A stretch of DNA of 46,938 nt from positions 323,040-369,977 of the forward strand of contig NZ_KQ970262.1 of the NCBI RefSeq assembly GCF_001579045.1, given 5' to 3'. The translations under genes were made by a program, and so were the position numbers. Positions 33,668-42,916 of this stretch are shown in pieces. The notes beneath the pieces are model-generated. The model was not told the DNA's origin and made no database searches. It saw only the letters and a list, made by a program, of their open reading frames with translations. The DNA is from Streptococcus mitis. GTDB taxonomy: Bacteria; Bacillota; Bacilli; Lactobacillales; Streptococcaceae. Every line of letters starts with the position of its first letter. Position 1 is the first letter of the stretch.

Positions 33668-34309
33668 ATGATTACAATAGTTTTATTAATCCTAGCCTAT
33701 CTGCTGGGTTCGATTCCGTCTGGTCTCTGGATTGGACAAGTATTCTTTCAAATCAATCTGCGCGAGCATGGTTCTGGAAATACTGGAACAACCAATACCT
33801 TTCGCATTTTAGGTAAGAAAGCTGGTATGGCAACCTTTGTGATTGACTTTTTTAAAGGAACTCTAGCAACGCTTCTTCCGATTATGTTTCATCTGCAAGG
33901 CGTTTCTCCTCTCATCTTTGGACTTTTGGCTGTTATTGGCCACACCTTTCCTATCTTTGCAGGATTTAAGGGAGGCAAGGCTGTCGCAACTAGCGCTGGA
34001 GTGATTTTCGGATTTGCTCCTGTCTTCTGCCTCTACCTTGCGGTTATTTTCTTTGGAACCCTCTATCTAGGTAGTATGATTTCACTGTCTAGTGTCACAG
34101 CATCTATCGCGGCTGTTATCGGAGTTCTACTCTTTCCACTTTTTGGTTTTATCCTGAGTAACTATGACCCTCTCTTCATCGCTATTATCTTAGCACTCGC
34201 TAGCTTGATCATCATTCGCCATAAAGACAATATCACACGCATCAAAAATAAAACTGAAAATTTGGTCCCTTGGGGATTGAACTTGACCCACCAACATCCT
34301 AAAAAATAA
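33668..34309 (+). CDS. plsY: Glycerol-3-phosphate acyltransferase PlsY
   Basis: 213 aa, five membrane helices. Signature blocks: [30 protein letters not shown], and [20 protein letters not shown]. Transfers acyl groups from acyl-phosphate to glycerol-3-phosphate, the first membrane phospholipid step. Divergent from parE. Followed by a strong terminator. Confidence 0.96.
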   Translation: MITIVLLILAYLLGSIPSGLWIGQVFFQINLREHGSGNTGTTNTFRILGKKAGMATFVIDFFKGTLATLLPIMFHLQGVSPLIFGLLAVIGHTFPIFAGFKGGKAVATSAGVIFGFAPVFCLYLAVIFFGTLYLGSMISLSSVTASIAAVIGVLLFPLFGFILSNYDPLFIAIILALASLIIIRHKDNITRIKNKTENLVPWGLNLTHQHPKK

Positions 34310-34341
34310 AACGCCAGTTCTGAATGAACTGACGTTTTTTT
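34310..34341 (+). terminator. Bidirectional terminator between plsY and the nucleoside permease
   Basis: AACG-c-CAGTTC / GAACTG-a-CGTT stem with T7 on the right strand and T-rich sequence on the left (TTTTATTTTTTAG). Confidence 0.8.
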
Positions 34342-34347
34342 GTATGC

Positions 34348-35304
34348 TTATTTTGATTTGATATAGTTGATACCATCTGCTTTTGGTGCAACTGCTTTTC
34401 CAAAGAAGGCTGCCAAGACAAGAATGGTCAAAACATAAGGTGCGATTTGAAGGTAAACCGCAGGTACTCCTTGTAGGAATGGCAATTGAGATCCGATAAC
34501 AGCCAAACTTTGTGAAAGTCCAAAGAAGAGACTAGATAGCATGGCTCCGATTGGATTCCATTTTCCGAAGATCATCGCAGCAAGGGCAATAAATCCAGGT
34601 CCAACAATAGTTGTCACTGAGAAGTTGACTGAGATGGATTGAGCATAAATTGCTCCTCCAATTCCACCTAGGAAACCTGAAATAATAACCCCTAAATATC
34701 TCATTTTGTAGACATTGATTCCCAAGGTATCAGCTGCTTGAGGATGTTCACCGACAGAACGGAGACGAAGACCAAATCGAGTCTTGAAGAGGATAAACCA
34801 AGCAAGGAATGAGAAGGCAATGGCCAGATAACCAAGTAGACTAGTTGACTTGAAGAAGATATCACCAATCACTGGGATATTTGCCAAGACTGGGAAATCA
34901 AAGCGTCCAAAAGTCTGACTTAGGTTGTCGGTTTGTCCTTTGTTATAAAGAACTTTCACTAAGAAAACAGCTAAGGCTGGCGCCATTAAGTTCAATACCG
35001 TACCGCTGACAACATGGTCTGCACGGAAATGAACCGTCGCTGCTGCGTGGATGATGGAGAAGAGACCACCAACTAATCCTGCTACAAGCAAGGATAGCCA
35101 TGGAGTTGCTGCTCCAAATTGTTCTGCAAATTCAAGGTTAAAGACAACTCCAGAAAAGGCACCCATAACCATAATTCCTTCAAGGCCGACGTTTACGACA
35201 CCACCACGTTCAGAGAAAACACCACCGATACTTGTAAAGATGAGGGGCGCTGAGTAAATCAGCATAGAAGACACCAAGAGGGTGAGCAAGGTTGTAATAG
35301 ACAT
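34348..35304 (-). CDS. Nucleoside ABC transporter permease
   Basis: 318 aa with eight or nine membrane helices. BMP/nucleoside permease family motifs: SIGGVFSERGGVVNVGLEGI and AGFIALAAMIFGKWNPIGAM. Second permease of the purine/pyrimidine nucleoside transporter whose ATPase and other permease precede it and whose binding lipoprotein lies upstream. AAAGGAGG before the ATG. Last gene of the nucleoside salvage operon. Confidence 0.9.
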   Translation of the reverse strand: MSITTLLTLLVSSMLIYSAPLIFTSIGGVFSERGGVVNVGLEGIMVMGAFSGVVFNLEFAEQFGAATPWLSLLVAGLVGGLFSIIHAAATVHFRADHVVSGTVLNLMAPALAVFLVKVLYNKGQTDNLSQTFGRFDFPVLANIPVIGDIFFKSTSLLGYLAIAFSFLAWFILFKTRFGLRLRSVGEHPQAADTLGINVYKMRYLGVIISGFLGGIGGAIYAQSISVNFSVTTIVGPGFIALAAMIFGKWNPIGAMLSSLFFGLSQSLAVIGSQLPFLQGVPAVYLQIAPYVLTILVLAAFFGKAVAPKADGINYIKSK

Positions 35305-35306
35305 CT

Positions 35307-36365
35307 TTACTTACCTCCTTTAACTTGTTTTTTCGGTTTGACAAAGCGTTCGATAAGGTAATGAACACTGACAAAGAAGATAATAGACGCTGTTACAATG
35401 CTGACAAGTTCAGATGGTACCTGCGCCGCATTCATACCTGGGGCTCCAACTTGGAGAACACCAAACAGGAAGGCTGCAAAGAGAATACCAATTGGTGAGT
35501 TGGCCGCAAGCAGACTAACCGCCATCCCGTTAAATCCGACAGCTAATGACGCCCCTTGAACATAGACGTTCTGGAAGGTTCCAAGTCCTTCAACAGCTCC
35601 ACCAAGACCAGCCAAGGCACCTGAGATAATCATTGATAAGATAATAGTCCGTTTGGCAGAAATACCAGCATATTCTGAAGCATGTGGATTAAGACCAACC
35701 GCACGGATTTCAAAACCAAGGGTTGTTTTCTTGAGCATGAACCAAATGACTGCAACAGCAATGATGGCAAAGAAAATACCAATATTCATCCGCGAGTTAC
35801 CAGTCAACTCAGCCAACCAAGGGGTCTGATAGGTTGCATTAGCCCCAACACGAATGGTTGAATCGGTACTTTGCATAAAGTCTTTAGGGAAAGCATGGAT
35901 AAAGGCATTTCCTACATACAAAACGATGTAGTTCATCATGATGGTTACGATAACCTCTGACGTCCCTAGATAGGCCCTAAGAATACCTGGAATCGCTCCG
36001 ACAATCCCACCAGCAATCAAGGCAATCACGATAGTTGCTAGAATCATCAAGGGACGGGGCATATCTGGATGCGACAAGGCAAACCAACCACTTAAAATCC
36101 AACCTGCCAAAGCCTGACCAGGAAGCCCGACGTTAAAGAAACCAGCTCGACTGGCAACGGCAAAACCAAGACCAATCAAGACCAGAGGCCCCATGGCACG
36201 AAAGATTTCCCCAATACCACGTAAGCTACCAAAGGCTGTATAGAACAATTCTTCGTAGCCCCAAATAGCATCATAACCGAAGATCCACATGACAATGGCT
36301 CCAAGTAAAATTCCTAGGAAGACAGAAATCAAGGGAACCGAAATTTGTTGTAATTTTTTAGACAT
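35307..36365 (-). CDS. Nucleoside ABC transporter permease
   Basis: 352 aa from MSKKLQQISVPLIS (AAAGGAGAAGAGTG upstream), overlapping the end of the ATPase gene by 8 nt; the longer frame inside the ATPase gene is not needed. Eight or more membrane helices, with FFNVGLPGQALAGWIL and FNGMAVSLLAANSPIGILFA motifs typical of BMP-family nucleoside permeases. Forms a heterodimeric channel with the product of the next gene. Confidence 0.9.
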   Translation of the reverse strand: MSKKLQQISVPLISVFLGILLGAIVMWIFGYDAIWGYEELFYTAFGSLRGIGEIFRAMGPLVLIGLGFAVASRAGFFNVGLPGQALAGWILSGWFALSHPDMPRPLMILATIVIALIAGGIVGAIPGILRAYLGTSEVIVTIMMNYIVLYVGNAFIHAFPKDFMQSTDSTIRVGANATYQTPWLAELTGNSRMNIGIFFAIIAVAVIWFMLKKTTLGFEIRAVGLNPHASEYAGISAKRTIILSMIISGALAGLGGAVEGLGTFQNVYVQGASLAVGFNGMAVSLLAANSPIGILFAAFLFGVLQVGAPGMNAAQVPSELVSIVTASIIFFVSVHYLIERFVKPKKQVKGGK

Positions 36366-37893
36366 CACTCTTCTCCTTTCCCAAGTTTCCACCAGCCATC
36401 AAGACACCAAGTTCTTGTTTATTGGTTGTTTCTGGTGATACAATACCTTGAATCTTACCATCGTGGATAACGGCAATACGGTCTGAGACGTTTAAAATCT
36501 CATCCAGTTCAAAGCTGACAACAAGGACAGCCTTACCATTATCACGCTCTTCAATCAAGCGCTTGTGGATATATTCAATGGCACCGACATCCAACCCACG
36601 AGTTGGCTGGCTGACGATAAGGAGATCAGGATCTCGATCAATTTCACGAGCAATAATTGCTTTTTGTTGATTTCCTCCTGAGAGTGCAGCTGCAGGCACA
36701 AATTCACTGGCAGCACGAACATCAAACTCTTCCATTAGCTTTTTAGCATAAGAAGTAATATTTGAATAGTTCAAAATTCCATTTTTACTATGTGGTTCTT
36801 TATAGTAGGTTTGAAGGGCAATATTTTCAGAGATCATCATTTCCAAAATCAAACCATCACGGTGACGGTCTTCTGGAACATGCCCAACACTTAGCTCTGC
36901 AATCTGACGTGGGTGCAAGCCTACAATTGAATCTCCTTTTAGCTCGATGCTTCCAGATTCAACCTTGCGAAGACCTGTAATGGCTTGAATCAGTTCAGAC
37001 TGACCATTTCCATCAATCCCCGCAATCCCAACAATCTCTCCAGAACGAACATCCAAGGACAGATTTTTCACAGCTGGGACACCTCGGTTTTCATTGACCA
37101 CCAAGTCTTTAATAGACAAGACCACTTCTTTTGGTTGAGAGGCTTGCTTCTCTGTTTTAAAGGAAACAGAACGTCCCACCATCATTTCTGCTAAATCAGC
37201 ATTGGTAGCTCCTGCAATTTCGACAGTTTCAATTGATTTCCCACGACGGATAACTGTAACGCGGTCAGAAACTGCTCGAATCTCGTCCAACTTGTGGGTG
37301 ATCAAGATAATTGATTTTCCTTCTTTGACAAGATTTTTCAAAATAGCCATCAACTCATCAATTTCTGATGGAGTCAAAACAGCCGTTGGTTCGTCAAAGA
37401 TAAGGATATCAGCCCCCCGATAAAGGGTTTTTAAAATTTCTACACGTTGTTGGGCTCCAACTGAGATATCTGCTACCTTAGCAGAAGGATCAACAGCTAA
37501 GCCGTAACGTTCAGAAAGAGCCTTAATTTCTTTGCTAGCTCCAGCAATATCTAATACACCATTTTTAGTTAATTCACTTCCTAAAATGATATTTTCAGCC
37601 ACTGTGAAAGCTTCTACCAACATAAAGTGCTGGTGAACCATTCCGATTCCCAAGCTAGCTGCTTTAGATGGGGAGTCGAGGTTAACAACTTGTCCGTTGA
37701 CCGCAATTTCACCACTGGTTGGTTCAAGAAGCCCTGCTAACATGTTCATGAGCGTGGACTTTCCAGCCCCATTTTCTCCTAAAAGTGCATGAATTTCACC
37801 TTTTCGTAGGTGCAGGTTGATTTTGTCGTTGGCAACAAATTCACCAAACACCTTGGTGATATCACGCATCTCAATGACATTTTCGTGTGCCAT
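36358..37893 (-). CDS. Nucleoside ABC transporter ATPase (duplicated ABC)
   Basis: 511 aa with two ABC domains. The first has GENGAGKSTLM, a VGAQQRVEILK signature and LIFDEPTAVLTP; the second has IDGNGQSELIQAI, ALSGGNQQKAIIAREI and SQPTRGLDVG, degenerate at Walker A, as usual in RbsA-type proteins. Energises nucleoside import with the two permeases that follow. GAAAGGAAGAGCAC precedes the ATG. Confidence 0.93.
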   Translation of the reverse strand: MAHENVIEMRDITKVFGEFVANDKINLHLRKGEIHALLGENGAGKSTLMNMLAGLLEPTSGEIAVNGQVVNLDSPSKAASLGIGMVHQHFMLVEAFTVAENIILGSELTKNGVLDIAGASKEIKALSERYGLAVDPSAKVADISVGAQQRVEILKTLYRGADILIFDEPTAVLTPSEIDELMAILKNLVKEGKSIILITHKLDEIRAVSDRVTVIRRGKSIETVEIAGATNADLAEMMVGRSVSFKTEKQASQPKEVVLSIKDLVVNENRGVPAVKNLSLDVRSGEIVGIAGIDGNGQSELIQAITGLRKVESGSIELKGDSIVGLHPRQIAELSVGHVPEDRHRDGLILEMMISENIALQTYYKEPHSKNGILNYSNITSYAKKLMEEFDVRAASEFVPAAALSGGNQQKAIIAREIDRDPDLLIVSQPTRGLDVGAIEYIHKRLIEERDNGKAVLVVSFELDEILNVSDRIAVIHDGKIQGIVSPETTNKQELGVLMAGGNLGKEKSDV

Positions 37894-37932
37894 GTGCTCT
37901 TCCTTTCAGAGTCTTATTTTATTTCAATAAAA

Positions 37933-37956
37933 CTTGCTAGTTTCTCTAGTAGCAAG
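37933..37956 (-). terminator. Hairpin/terminator between the lipoprotein and transporter genes, second
   Basis: CTTGCTA...TAGCAAG on the minus strand, followed by TTTTATT. It is the furthest downstream of three hairpins after the lipoprotein gene. Confidence 0.6.
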
Positions 37957-37962
37957 CTTTAC

Positions 37963-37985
37963 TGAGACAAAATGACTTTGTCTCA
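37963..37985. repeat. Hairpin between two terminators
   Basis: TGAGACAAA (37963-37971) pairs with TTTGTCTCA (37977-37985), a 9-bp stem with a 5-nt loop. No T-run on the leftward strand; probably a 3'-end or processing structure. Confidence 0.5.
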
Positions 37986-37991
37986 ACTCTT

Positions 37992-38014
37992 AAAAAAGCG
38001 GCCGAGGGCCGCTT
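37992..38014 (-). terminator. Terminator after the nucleoside-binding lipoprotein gene
   Basis: AAGCGGCC-CTC-GGCCGCTT on the minus strand followed by TTTTTT, a very stable GC-rich stem. It should let the binding protein be made in excess over the ABC subunits downstream. Confidence 0.85.
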
Positions 38015-38036
38015 CCTAAGAAATGACTTCCATCCA

Positions 38037-39089
38037 TTATTTTTCAGGAACTTTTACGCTTCCATCAAGGATTTTAGCTTTTGCATCTTCAACAGCTTTT
38101 TTACCTTCTTCTGAAAGGTTTGTTACTGCCAAGTCAACCCCTTTATCTTTCAATGAGTAAACGATTACTTGACCGCCAGGGAATTCACCTTTTTCTGCCT
38201 TGTTAGAAATATCTTTTACAGTTGTACCAACTTGTTTCAAAGTAGATACAAGAACAAAGTTTGATTCTTTGCCATCTTTAGAAGTGTATTTACCTTCTGC
38301 TTCTTGGTCACGGTCAACACCGATAACCCAAACTTTTTCATTTTCAGGACGGCTTTCGTTGAGTGATTTTGCTTCTGCAAAGACACCAGCACCTGTACCA
38401 CCAGCTACTTGGTAAACAATATCTGCACCAGCTGCGTATTGTGCAGCTGCAATTGTTTTACCTTTAGCGGCATCACCAAATGAACCAGCATAGTCAACTT
38501 GTACTTTGATAGATGGGTCTACTGAGGCAACACCAGCCTTGAATCCTGCTTCAAAACGAGAGATAACTTCTGACTCCATACCACCTACAAAACCAACTTG
38601 TTTTGTTTTAGTTGTTTTTGCTGCAGCCACACCTGCAAGGTAACCTGACTCATTATCAGCGAAAGTTACGCTAGCAACATTCTTTTGATCTTTAATAACA
38701 TCATCAATCAAGACATAGTTCAAGTCAGTGTGTTCTTTAGCTGCTTCTTCAACCGCATTGTGAAGGGCAAAACCAACACCAAAGATTAGGTTGTAACTTC
38801 CAGCCGCTTGTTGCAAGTTGTTAGCATAGTCAGCTTCACTTGTTGATTGGAAGTAAGTGAAACCTTTATCTTTTGAAAGGTTGTGTTCTTTACCCCAAGC
38901 TTGCAAACCTTCCCAAGCTGATTGGTTGAATGATTTATCATCAACACCACCAGTATCAGTGACGATTGCTGCTTTTGTCTTCACATCAGAAGATGAAGCT
39001 GCGTTACGAGAAGAGCGGTTACCACATGCAGCAAGTCCAACTGCTGCCACTGCAACTAGACCAAGGCCTAGCCATTGTTTCTTGTTCAT
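38037..39089 (-). CDS. Nucleoside-binding lipoprotein (BMP/PnrA family)
   Basis: 350 aa from MNKKQWLGLGLVAVAAVG (AGGAGG seven bases upstream). Lipobox LAAC with Cys22. BMP-family fold: IVTDTGGVDDKSFNQSAWEG, VGFVGGMESEVISRFEAGFK and VIGVDRDQE. Binds nucleosides (purine nucleosides in PnrA homologues) outside the membrane and feeds the ABC transporter. A surface-exposed antigen in related species. Confidence 0.93.
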   Translation of the reverse strand: MNKKQWLGLGLVAVAAVGLAACGNRSSRNAASSSDVKTKAAIVTDTGGVDDKSFNQSAWEGLQAWGKEHNLSKDKGFTYFQSTSEADYANNLQQAAGSYNLIFGVGFALHNAVEEAAKEHTDLNYVLIDDVIKDQKNVASVTFADNESGYLAGVAAAKTTKTKQVGFVGGMESEVISRFEAGFKAGVASVDPSIKVQVDYAGSFGDAAKGKTIAAAQYAAGADIVYQVAGGTGAGVFAEAKSLNESRPENEKVWVIGVDRDQEAEGKYTSKDGKESNFVLVSTLKQVGTTVKDISNKAEKGEFPGGQVIVYSLKDKGVDLAVTNLSEEGKKAVEDAKAKILDGSVKVPEK

Positions 39090-39178
39090 TACTGAACCTC
39101 CTAAATAAGATGTGCAACGATGTTGCAAGTATGGATTGGTTGGTCACAAGGACCGTGCCACTCAGAGAGCGACTCAGA

Positions 39179-39568
39179 CTAGTTTAAGTCTGTAAAAGAG
39201 TATGGAAGTAACTCCCCGACCGTCATCTCGACCGTCGATTTATCTTTTGCGACTAAAGTCACTTTTAGATCTTGTTCAAAAAATTCAGCCATCACTTGGC
39301 GACAAGCACCACATGGTGAAATTGGTTTTTCAGTCTGTCCATAGACAATCAATTCTGAAAATTCTCTTTGACCTTCAGAAACTGCTTTAAAAATCGCTGT
39401 ACGTTCTCCACAGTTGGTCAAAGAATAACTAGCATTCTCGATATTGACACCAGTATAAATACTACCATCTTTCGACACTAAAACAGCTCCGACTGGAAAA
39501 TGAGAATAGGGCACATAGGCTTTCTTGCTGGTTTCAATTGCTAGTTCAATCAACTCAGTAGTCGCCAT
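39179..39568 (-). CDS. cdd: Cytidine deaminase
   Basis: 129 aa, the small tetrameric type. Zinc and catalytic residues Cys53 and Glu55 ([10 protein letters not shown]), Cys86 and Cys89 ([10 protein letters not shown]). Converts cytidine and deoxycytidine to uridine and deoxyuridine, which Pdp then splits. Its start lies inside the end of deoC (14-nt overlap, AAGGAG before the ATG). Confidence 0.95.
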   Translation of the reverse strand: MATTELIELAIETSKKAYVPYSHFPVGAVLVSKDGSIYTGVNIENASYSLTNCGERTAIFKAVSEGQREFSELIVYGQTEKPISPCGACRQVMAEFFEQDLKVTLVAKDKSTVEMTVGELLPYSFTDLN

Positions 39569-40217
39569 CTGCCAATTCTCCTTTTAGAATTGCTACCCCA
39601 GCTGACGTTCCGATACGGGTCGCACCTGCTTCCACAAAGGCAAGAGCATCTGCATAAGAACGAGCTCCACCAGCAGCCTTGACTCCCATATCAGGTCCAA
39701 CTGTTTCACGCATTAATGTAACATCTGCTATCGTAGCGCCGCCAGTTGAAAAACCAGTAGATGTTTTAACAAAATCAGCTCCCGCTTTTTGGGCTAATTG
39801 GCAAGCCACAACTTTTTCTTTGTTTGTCAGCAGACACGCTTCAATAATGACTTTCACTAACTTGTCACCACTTGCTTCTACTACTGCGCGAATATCAGAT
39901 TCAACCAAAGCTAAATTTCCTGATTTGAGAGCCCCAACATTGATCACCATATCAATCTCATCAGCCCCATTTTGGATAGCTTCTTTTGTTTCAAAAGATT
40001 TCACGACTGAAGTTGTTGCTCCCAAAGGGAAACCTACTACTGTGCAGACCTTAACATCTGTGCCTTCAAGCCCTTTCTTAGCATGTTCAACCCAGATCGG
40101 ATTAACGCAAACACTGGCAAAATCATACTCTCTAGCTTCAGACAACAAACAATCAATTTGATTTTCTGTCGCATCTTGTTTTAAAAGCGTATGATCGATA
40201 TATTTATTTAATTTCAT
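39555..40217 (-). CDS. deoC: Deoxyribose-phosphate aldolase
   Basis: 220 aa. Schiff-base Lys151 in [14 protein letters not shown], Asp89 in [11 protein letters not shown], and the [13 protein letters not shown] segment. Splits deoxyribose-5-phosphate to glyceraldehyde-3-phosphate and acetaldehyde, feeding sugar from scavenged nucleosides into glycolysis. 19 nt after pdp, overlaps cdd. Confidence 0.96.
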   Translation of the reverse strand: MKLNKYIDHTLLKQDATENQIDCLLSEAREYDFASVCVNPIWVEHAKKGLEGTDVKVCTVVGFPLGATTSVVKSFETKEAIQNGADEIDMVINVGALKSGNLALVESDIRAVVEASGDKLVKVIIEACLLTNKEKVVACQLAQKAGADFVKTSTGFSTGGATIADVTLMRETVGPDMGVKAAGGARSYADALAFVEAGATRIGTSAGVAILKGELADGDY

Positions 40218-40236
40218 ATTCGGATTCTCCTGCGGT

Positions 40237-41514
40237 TTATGAGATAATTTCTATAATTTCTCGTAAACTTTGCACCCTATCATTTATTTTAACATATTTT
40301 TGAAAATCTGTAACTAGCTGAGGAGAAATTTTTCCATTTGTGTATACTTTTGCAACAATTTCTCCCTTTTGAACAGAGTCTCCAACCTTCTTTTCAAAAA
40401 CAATTCCTGTTTCATAGTCCAAGGTATCAGACTTAACTGCACGACCTGCCCCCAGTCTCATAGCATAGAGGCCAAATTCCATAGCTGGGAGAGCTGAAAT
40501 GACACCTGTTTCCTGAGCAGGGATTTCCACCACATGGGCTACATTTACAGGACGATAGAGGTCTTCCAAGTCTCCACCTTGGGCTTGGACCATCTCCTCA
40601 AACTTAGCCAGTGCCTTACCATTTTCAAGATGTTGGCGGACTTCTTCAACTGTCTTGTTTACATTTGCTAAACCAAGCATAATTTGAGCCAATTCACAGA
40701 TGAAGTGGGTAATATCCTGACGACCTTGCCCTTGTAAAATCTCCAGTGCTTCAAGAATTTCGAGGCGATTTCCAATTGCTCTTCCCAAGGGTTGGCTCAT
40801 ATCTGTAATCACAGCTACCGTCTTCCGACCAACCGCCTTACCAAGTTCTACCATGGTTTGAGCCAATTCACGCGCCTCATCAACCGTCTTCATGAAGGCA
40901 CCCTCACCGACAGTCACGTCTAGCAAAATAGCATCCGCCCCTGCCGCGATTTTCTTGCTCATCACCGAACTCGCAATCAAAGGAATTGTGTCAACAGTTG
41001 CGGTCACATCACGAAGGGCATAGAGAAGCTTATCTGCTTTGACCAGCTGGTCTGATTGCCCAATGACAGATACACCAATATCCTGAACCTGACGAATGAA
41101 ATCTTCTTGACTACGCTCTACTTGATAGCCCTTAATGGACTCCAATTTATCAATTGTTCCACCCGTATGGCCGAGACCACGACCACTCATTTTCGCGACT
41201 GGAACTCCAAAACTCGCTACTAATGGAGCTAAAATCAAGGTCACCTTGTCACCAACACCCCCAGTAGAATGCTTGTCAACCTTAACCCCATCAATAGCTG
41301 ATAAATCAAATTCTTGGCCTGTCTGAACCATTTTCATGGTCAAATCAGATATTTCTCGAGTCGTCATTCCTTTGAAATAAACAGCCATAGCAAAGGCAGA
41401 CATCTGATAATCAGGAACAGTTCCTGACACATAGCCTTCAACTAGCCATTCGATTTCACTTGAAGTCAGTTCTTGACCATCACGTTTTTTTTGGATTAAA
41501 TCAACTGCTCTCAT
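40237..41514 (-). CDS. pdp: Pyrimidine-nucleoside phosphorylase
   Basis: 425 aa. Signature [19 protein letters not shown] and phosphate-site segment [13 protein letters not shown]. Phosphorolysis of uridine, deoxyuridine and thymidine to base and sugar-1-phosphate; deoA-type relatives differ in specificity. Its start overlaps the methyltransferase stop by 4 nt, so the first two genes are coupled. Confidence 0.94.
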   Translation of the reverse strand: MRAVDLIQKKRDGQELTSSEIEWLVEGYVSGTVPDYQMSAFAMAVYFKGMTTREISDLTMKMVQTGQEFDLSAIDGVKVDKHSTGGVGDKVTLILAPLVASFGVPVAKMSGRGLGHTGGTIDKLESIKGYQVERSQEDFIRQVQDIGVSVIGQSDQLVKADKLLYALRDVTATVDTIPLIASSVMSKKIAAGADAILLDVTVGEGAFMKTVDEARELAQTMVELGKAVGRKTVAVITDMSQPLGRAIGNRLEILEALEILQGQGRQDITHFICELAQIMLGLANVNKTVEEVRQHLENGKALAKFEEMVQAQGGDLEDLYRPVNVAHVVEIPAQETGVISALPAMEFGLYAMRLGAGRAVKSDTLDYETGIVFEKKVGDSVQKGEIVAKVYTNGKISPQLVTDFQKYVKINDRVQSLREIIEIIS

Positions 41515-42101
41515 TCTTTCACACTTCTAAGGATATAGTATCCCTTATCTTTTTTGACGATTTCACAATTACCAAACACATCTTCCATCTTGGACTTGGC
41601 ACTTGGAGCCCCTTGTTTTTTCTGGATGACGATGGTCAAATCCCCACCAGTTTCCAAGAAATCTTTACTTTTCTCAATGATTTCATGAACCACTTGCTTG
41701 CCCGCACGGATAGGAGGATTAGAAATGACGTGGTCAAAATTCCCTTCAACTTGTTCATAGATGTTAGACTGGAAAATCGTCGCTTCTACTTTATTTTGTT
41801 CAGCATTTTGTCGCGCCAAATCCAAGGCACGATTATTGATATCAACCATGGTCGCCTGAACTCCATAAACCTTGACCAAGGACAAACCTAATGGACCATA
41901 ACCACAGCCTACATCAAGGACTGTCTCTCCTTGGTTGACCTCCAGACACTTGAGCAATAGTTGACTTCCAAAGTCAACCATTTTCTTGCTAAAAACACCC
42001 GCATCCGTCAAAAAGGTCATTTTTTCTCCCAACAAGTCCACTCTCAACTCATGAATGTCGTGAGGAGCATCAGGATTTTCTGCATAATACATTTTACTCA
42101 T
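41511..42101 (-). CDS. Class I SAM methyltransferase, RsmC-like
   Basis: 196 aa. SAM motif I VLDVGCGYGPLG, acidic residue in VDINNRALDLA, and the NPP motif (HVISNPPIRAGK) of N-methyltransferases, close to 16S rRNA G1207 methyltransferase RsmC; the exact target is inference. First gene of the nucleoside salvage operon. The ATG is 6 nt from the -10 with no ribosome site, another leaderless candidate. Confidence 0.85.
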   Translation of the reverse strand: MSKMYYAENPDAPHDIHELRVDLLGEKMTFLTDAGVFSKKMVDFGSQLLLKCLEVNQGETVLDVGCGYGPLGLSLVKVYGVQATMVDINNRALDLARQNAEQNKVEATIFQSNIYEQVEGNFDHVISNPPIRAGKQVVHEIIEKSKDFLETGGDLTIVIQKKQGAPSAKSKMEDVFGNCEIVKKDKGYYILRSVKE

Positions 42102-42107
42102 GAAACT

Positions 42108-42147
42108 ATTTTACCATAATTTGACTTAAATTGTAAATCGTTTACAA
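42108..42147 (-). promoter_or_regulatory. Promoter and palindromic operator of the nucleoside salvage operon
   Basis: On the minus strand the extended -10 TGGTAAAAT (TAAAAT at 42108-42113) is 17 nt from TTACAA (42131-42136), which lies within the perfect palindrome TTGTAAA-CGA-TTTACAA (42131-42147). The palindrome has a cre-like core (TGTAAACG) but is one base longer in its right half than the CcpA consensus. A repressor there would block the -35. Confidence 0.6.
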
Positions 42148-42162
42148 ATTGATGACAAAATG

Positions 42163-42207
42163 AAAAAGACTGAAGAAAGCTAGTAAGTAAAACATTTTCT
42201 TCAATCT
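42163..42207 (-). terminator. Terminator of the 134-aa membrane gene
   Basis: On the minus strand AGATTGAAGAAA...TTTCTTCAGTCT (one G.T pair) followed by TTTTTC. About 105 nt after the stop. The stretch 42208-42311 between holds no gene or motif that I can see. Confidence 0.6.
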
Positions 42208-42311
42208 CTTTCAATTATTGGAAACGAATGACAACCCATTGGGAGCTATAAGGTACCACATTCAGGATAAAACAACAAATTTATCATCTATAATTAGGCT
42301 CATTTTTATGA

Positions 42312-42716
42312 CTATTGCTTAACCTTCAAATACTTTATTATCAACAAAATTCCCAACAAGATGTTTAGATAAAAGCCCAACTGATACGTTTTTGTCAGGA
42401 ATTCCAAACTTGTCCAAAGTCGTATCAAATCTTCTAGTGACATGCGGAAGAAATAACCCTCTGTAGCAATCCATAGAACTAAAAAGACATAACTTCCAGC
42501 AGCAAGCCATTTCGTCCACCGTTTTTTTAGGAAGAAAGCAATCAAGAGCGAACAGATAAAGACAGCTGTTACAATGGCATGTTCCATCAAAAAAGTAAAA
42601 CCGTAATAGGTTTCCACAAAACGTCTACCATTATCCGCATTCGCTCCTTTTAAAAAAGGTAGTGCAAAACTTAAAATAAAACAGAGTTCCAATAAATAAC
42701 TTTTTAAGATTTTCAT
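42312..42716 (-). CDS. Unknown membrane protein, 134 aa
   Basis: Four membrane helices (YLLELCFILSFALPFL, AIVTAVFICSLLIAFFL, WLAAGSYVFLVLWIATEGYF, LGFYLNILLGILLIIKYL). AGGAGGTGTGTC before the ATG. No family recognised. Lies alone between the salvage operon promoter and coaA; a palindrome TTTATAAGCTTATAAA (42756-42771) lies upstream and may be its operator. Confidence 0.7.
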   Translation of the reverse strand: MKILKSYLLELCFILSFALPFLKGANADNGRRFVETYYGFTFLMEHAIVTAVFICSLLIAFFLKKRWTKWLAAGSYVFLVLWIATEGYFFRMSLEDLIRLWTSLEFLTKTYQLGFYLNILLGILLIIKYLKVKQ

Positions 42717-42916
42717 GACACACCTCCTATAAGTTGTGAACCGAAAAGCGCCCTTTATAAGCTTATAAATCAGGAGAAGGTAGCTCCTACTTCATCAATA
42801 AATTGTTCAACCTCTATCTACCTCTATTATACGATATTGGCTTACTATCATCAAGAAACCGCTTTATTTTTTTATCTTTTTATGGTATGATAAACAAAAT
42901 ATCTAGGGGAAAACAC

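Noticed and set aside
39679-40161. 160-codon rightward ORF opposite deoC
   Set aside because: Shadow of deoC on the other strand, without a ribosome site or recognisable domains.
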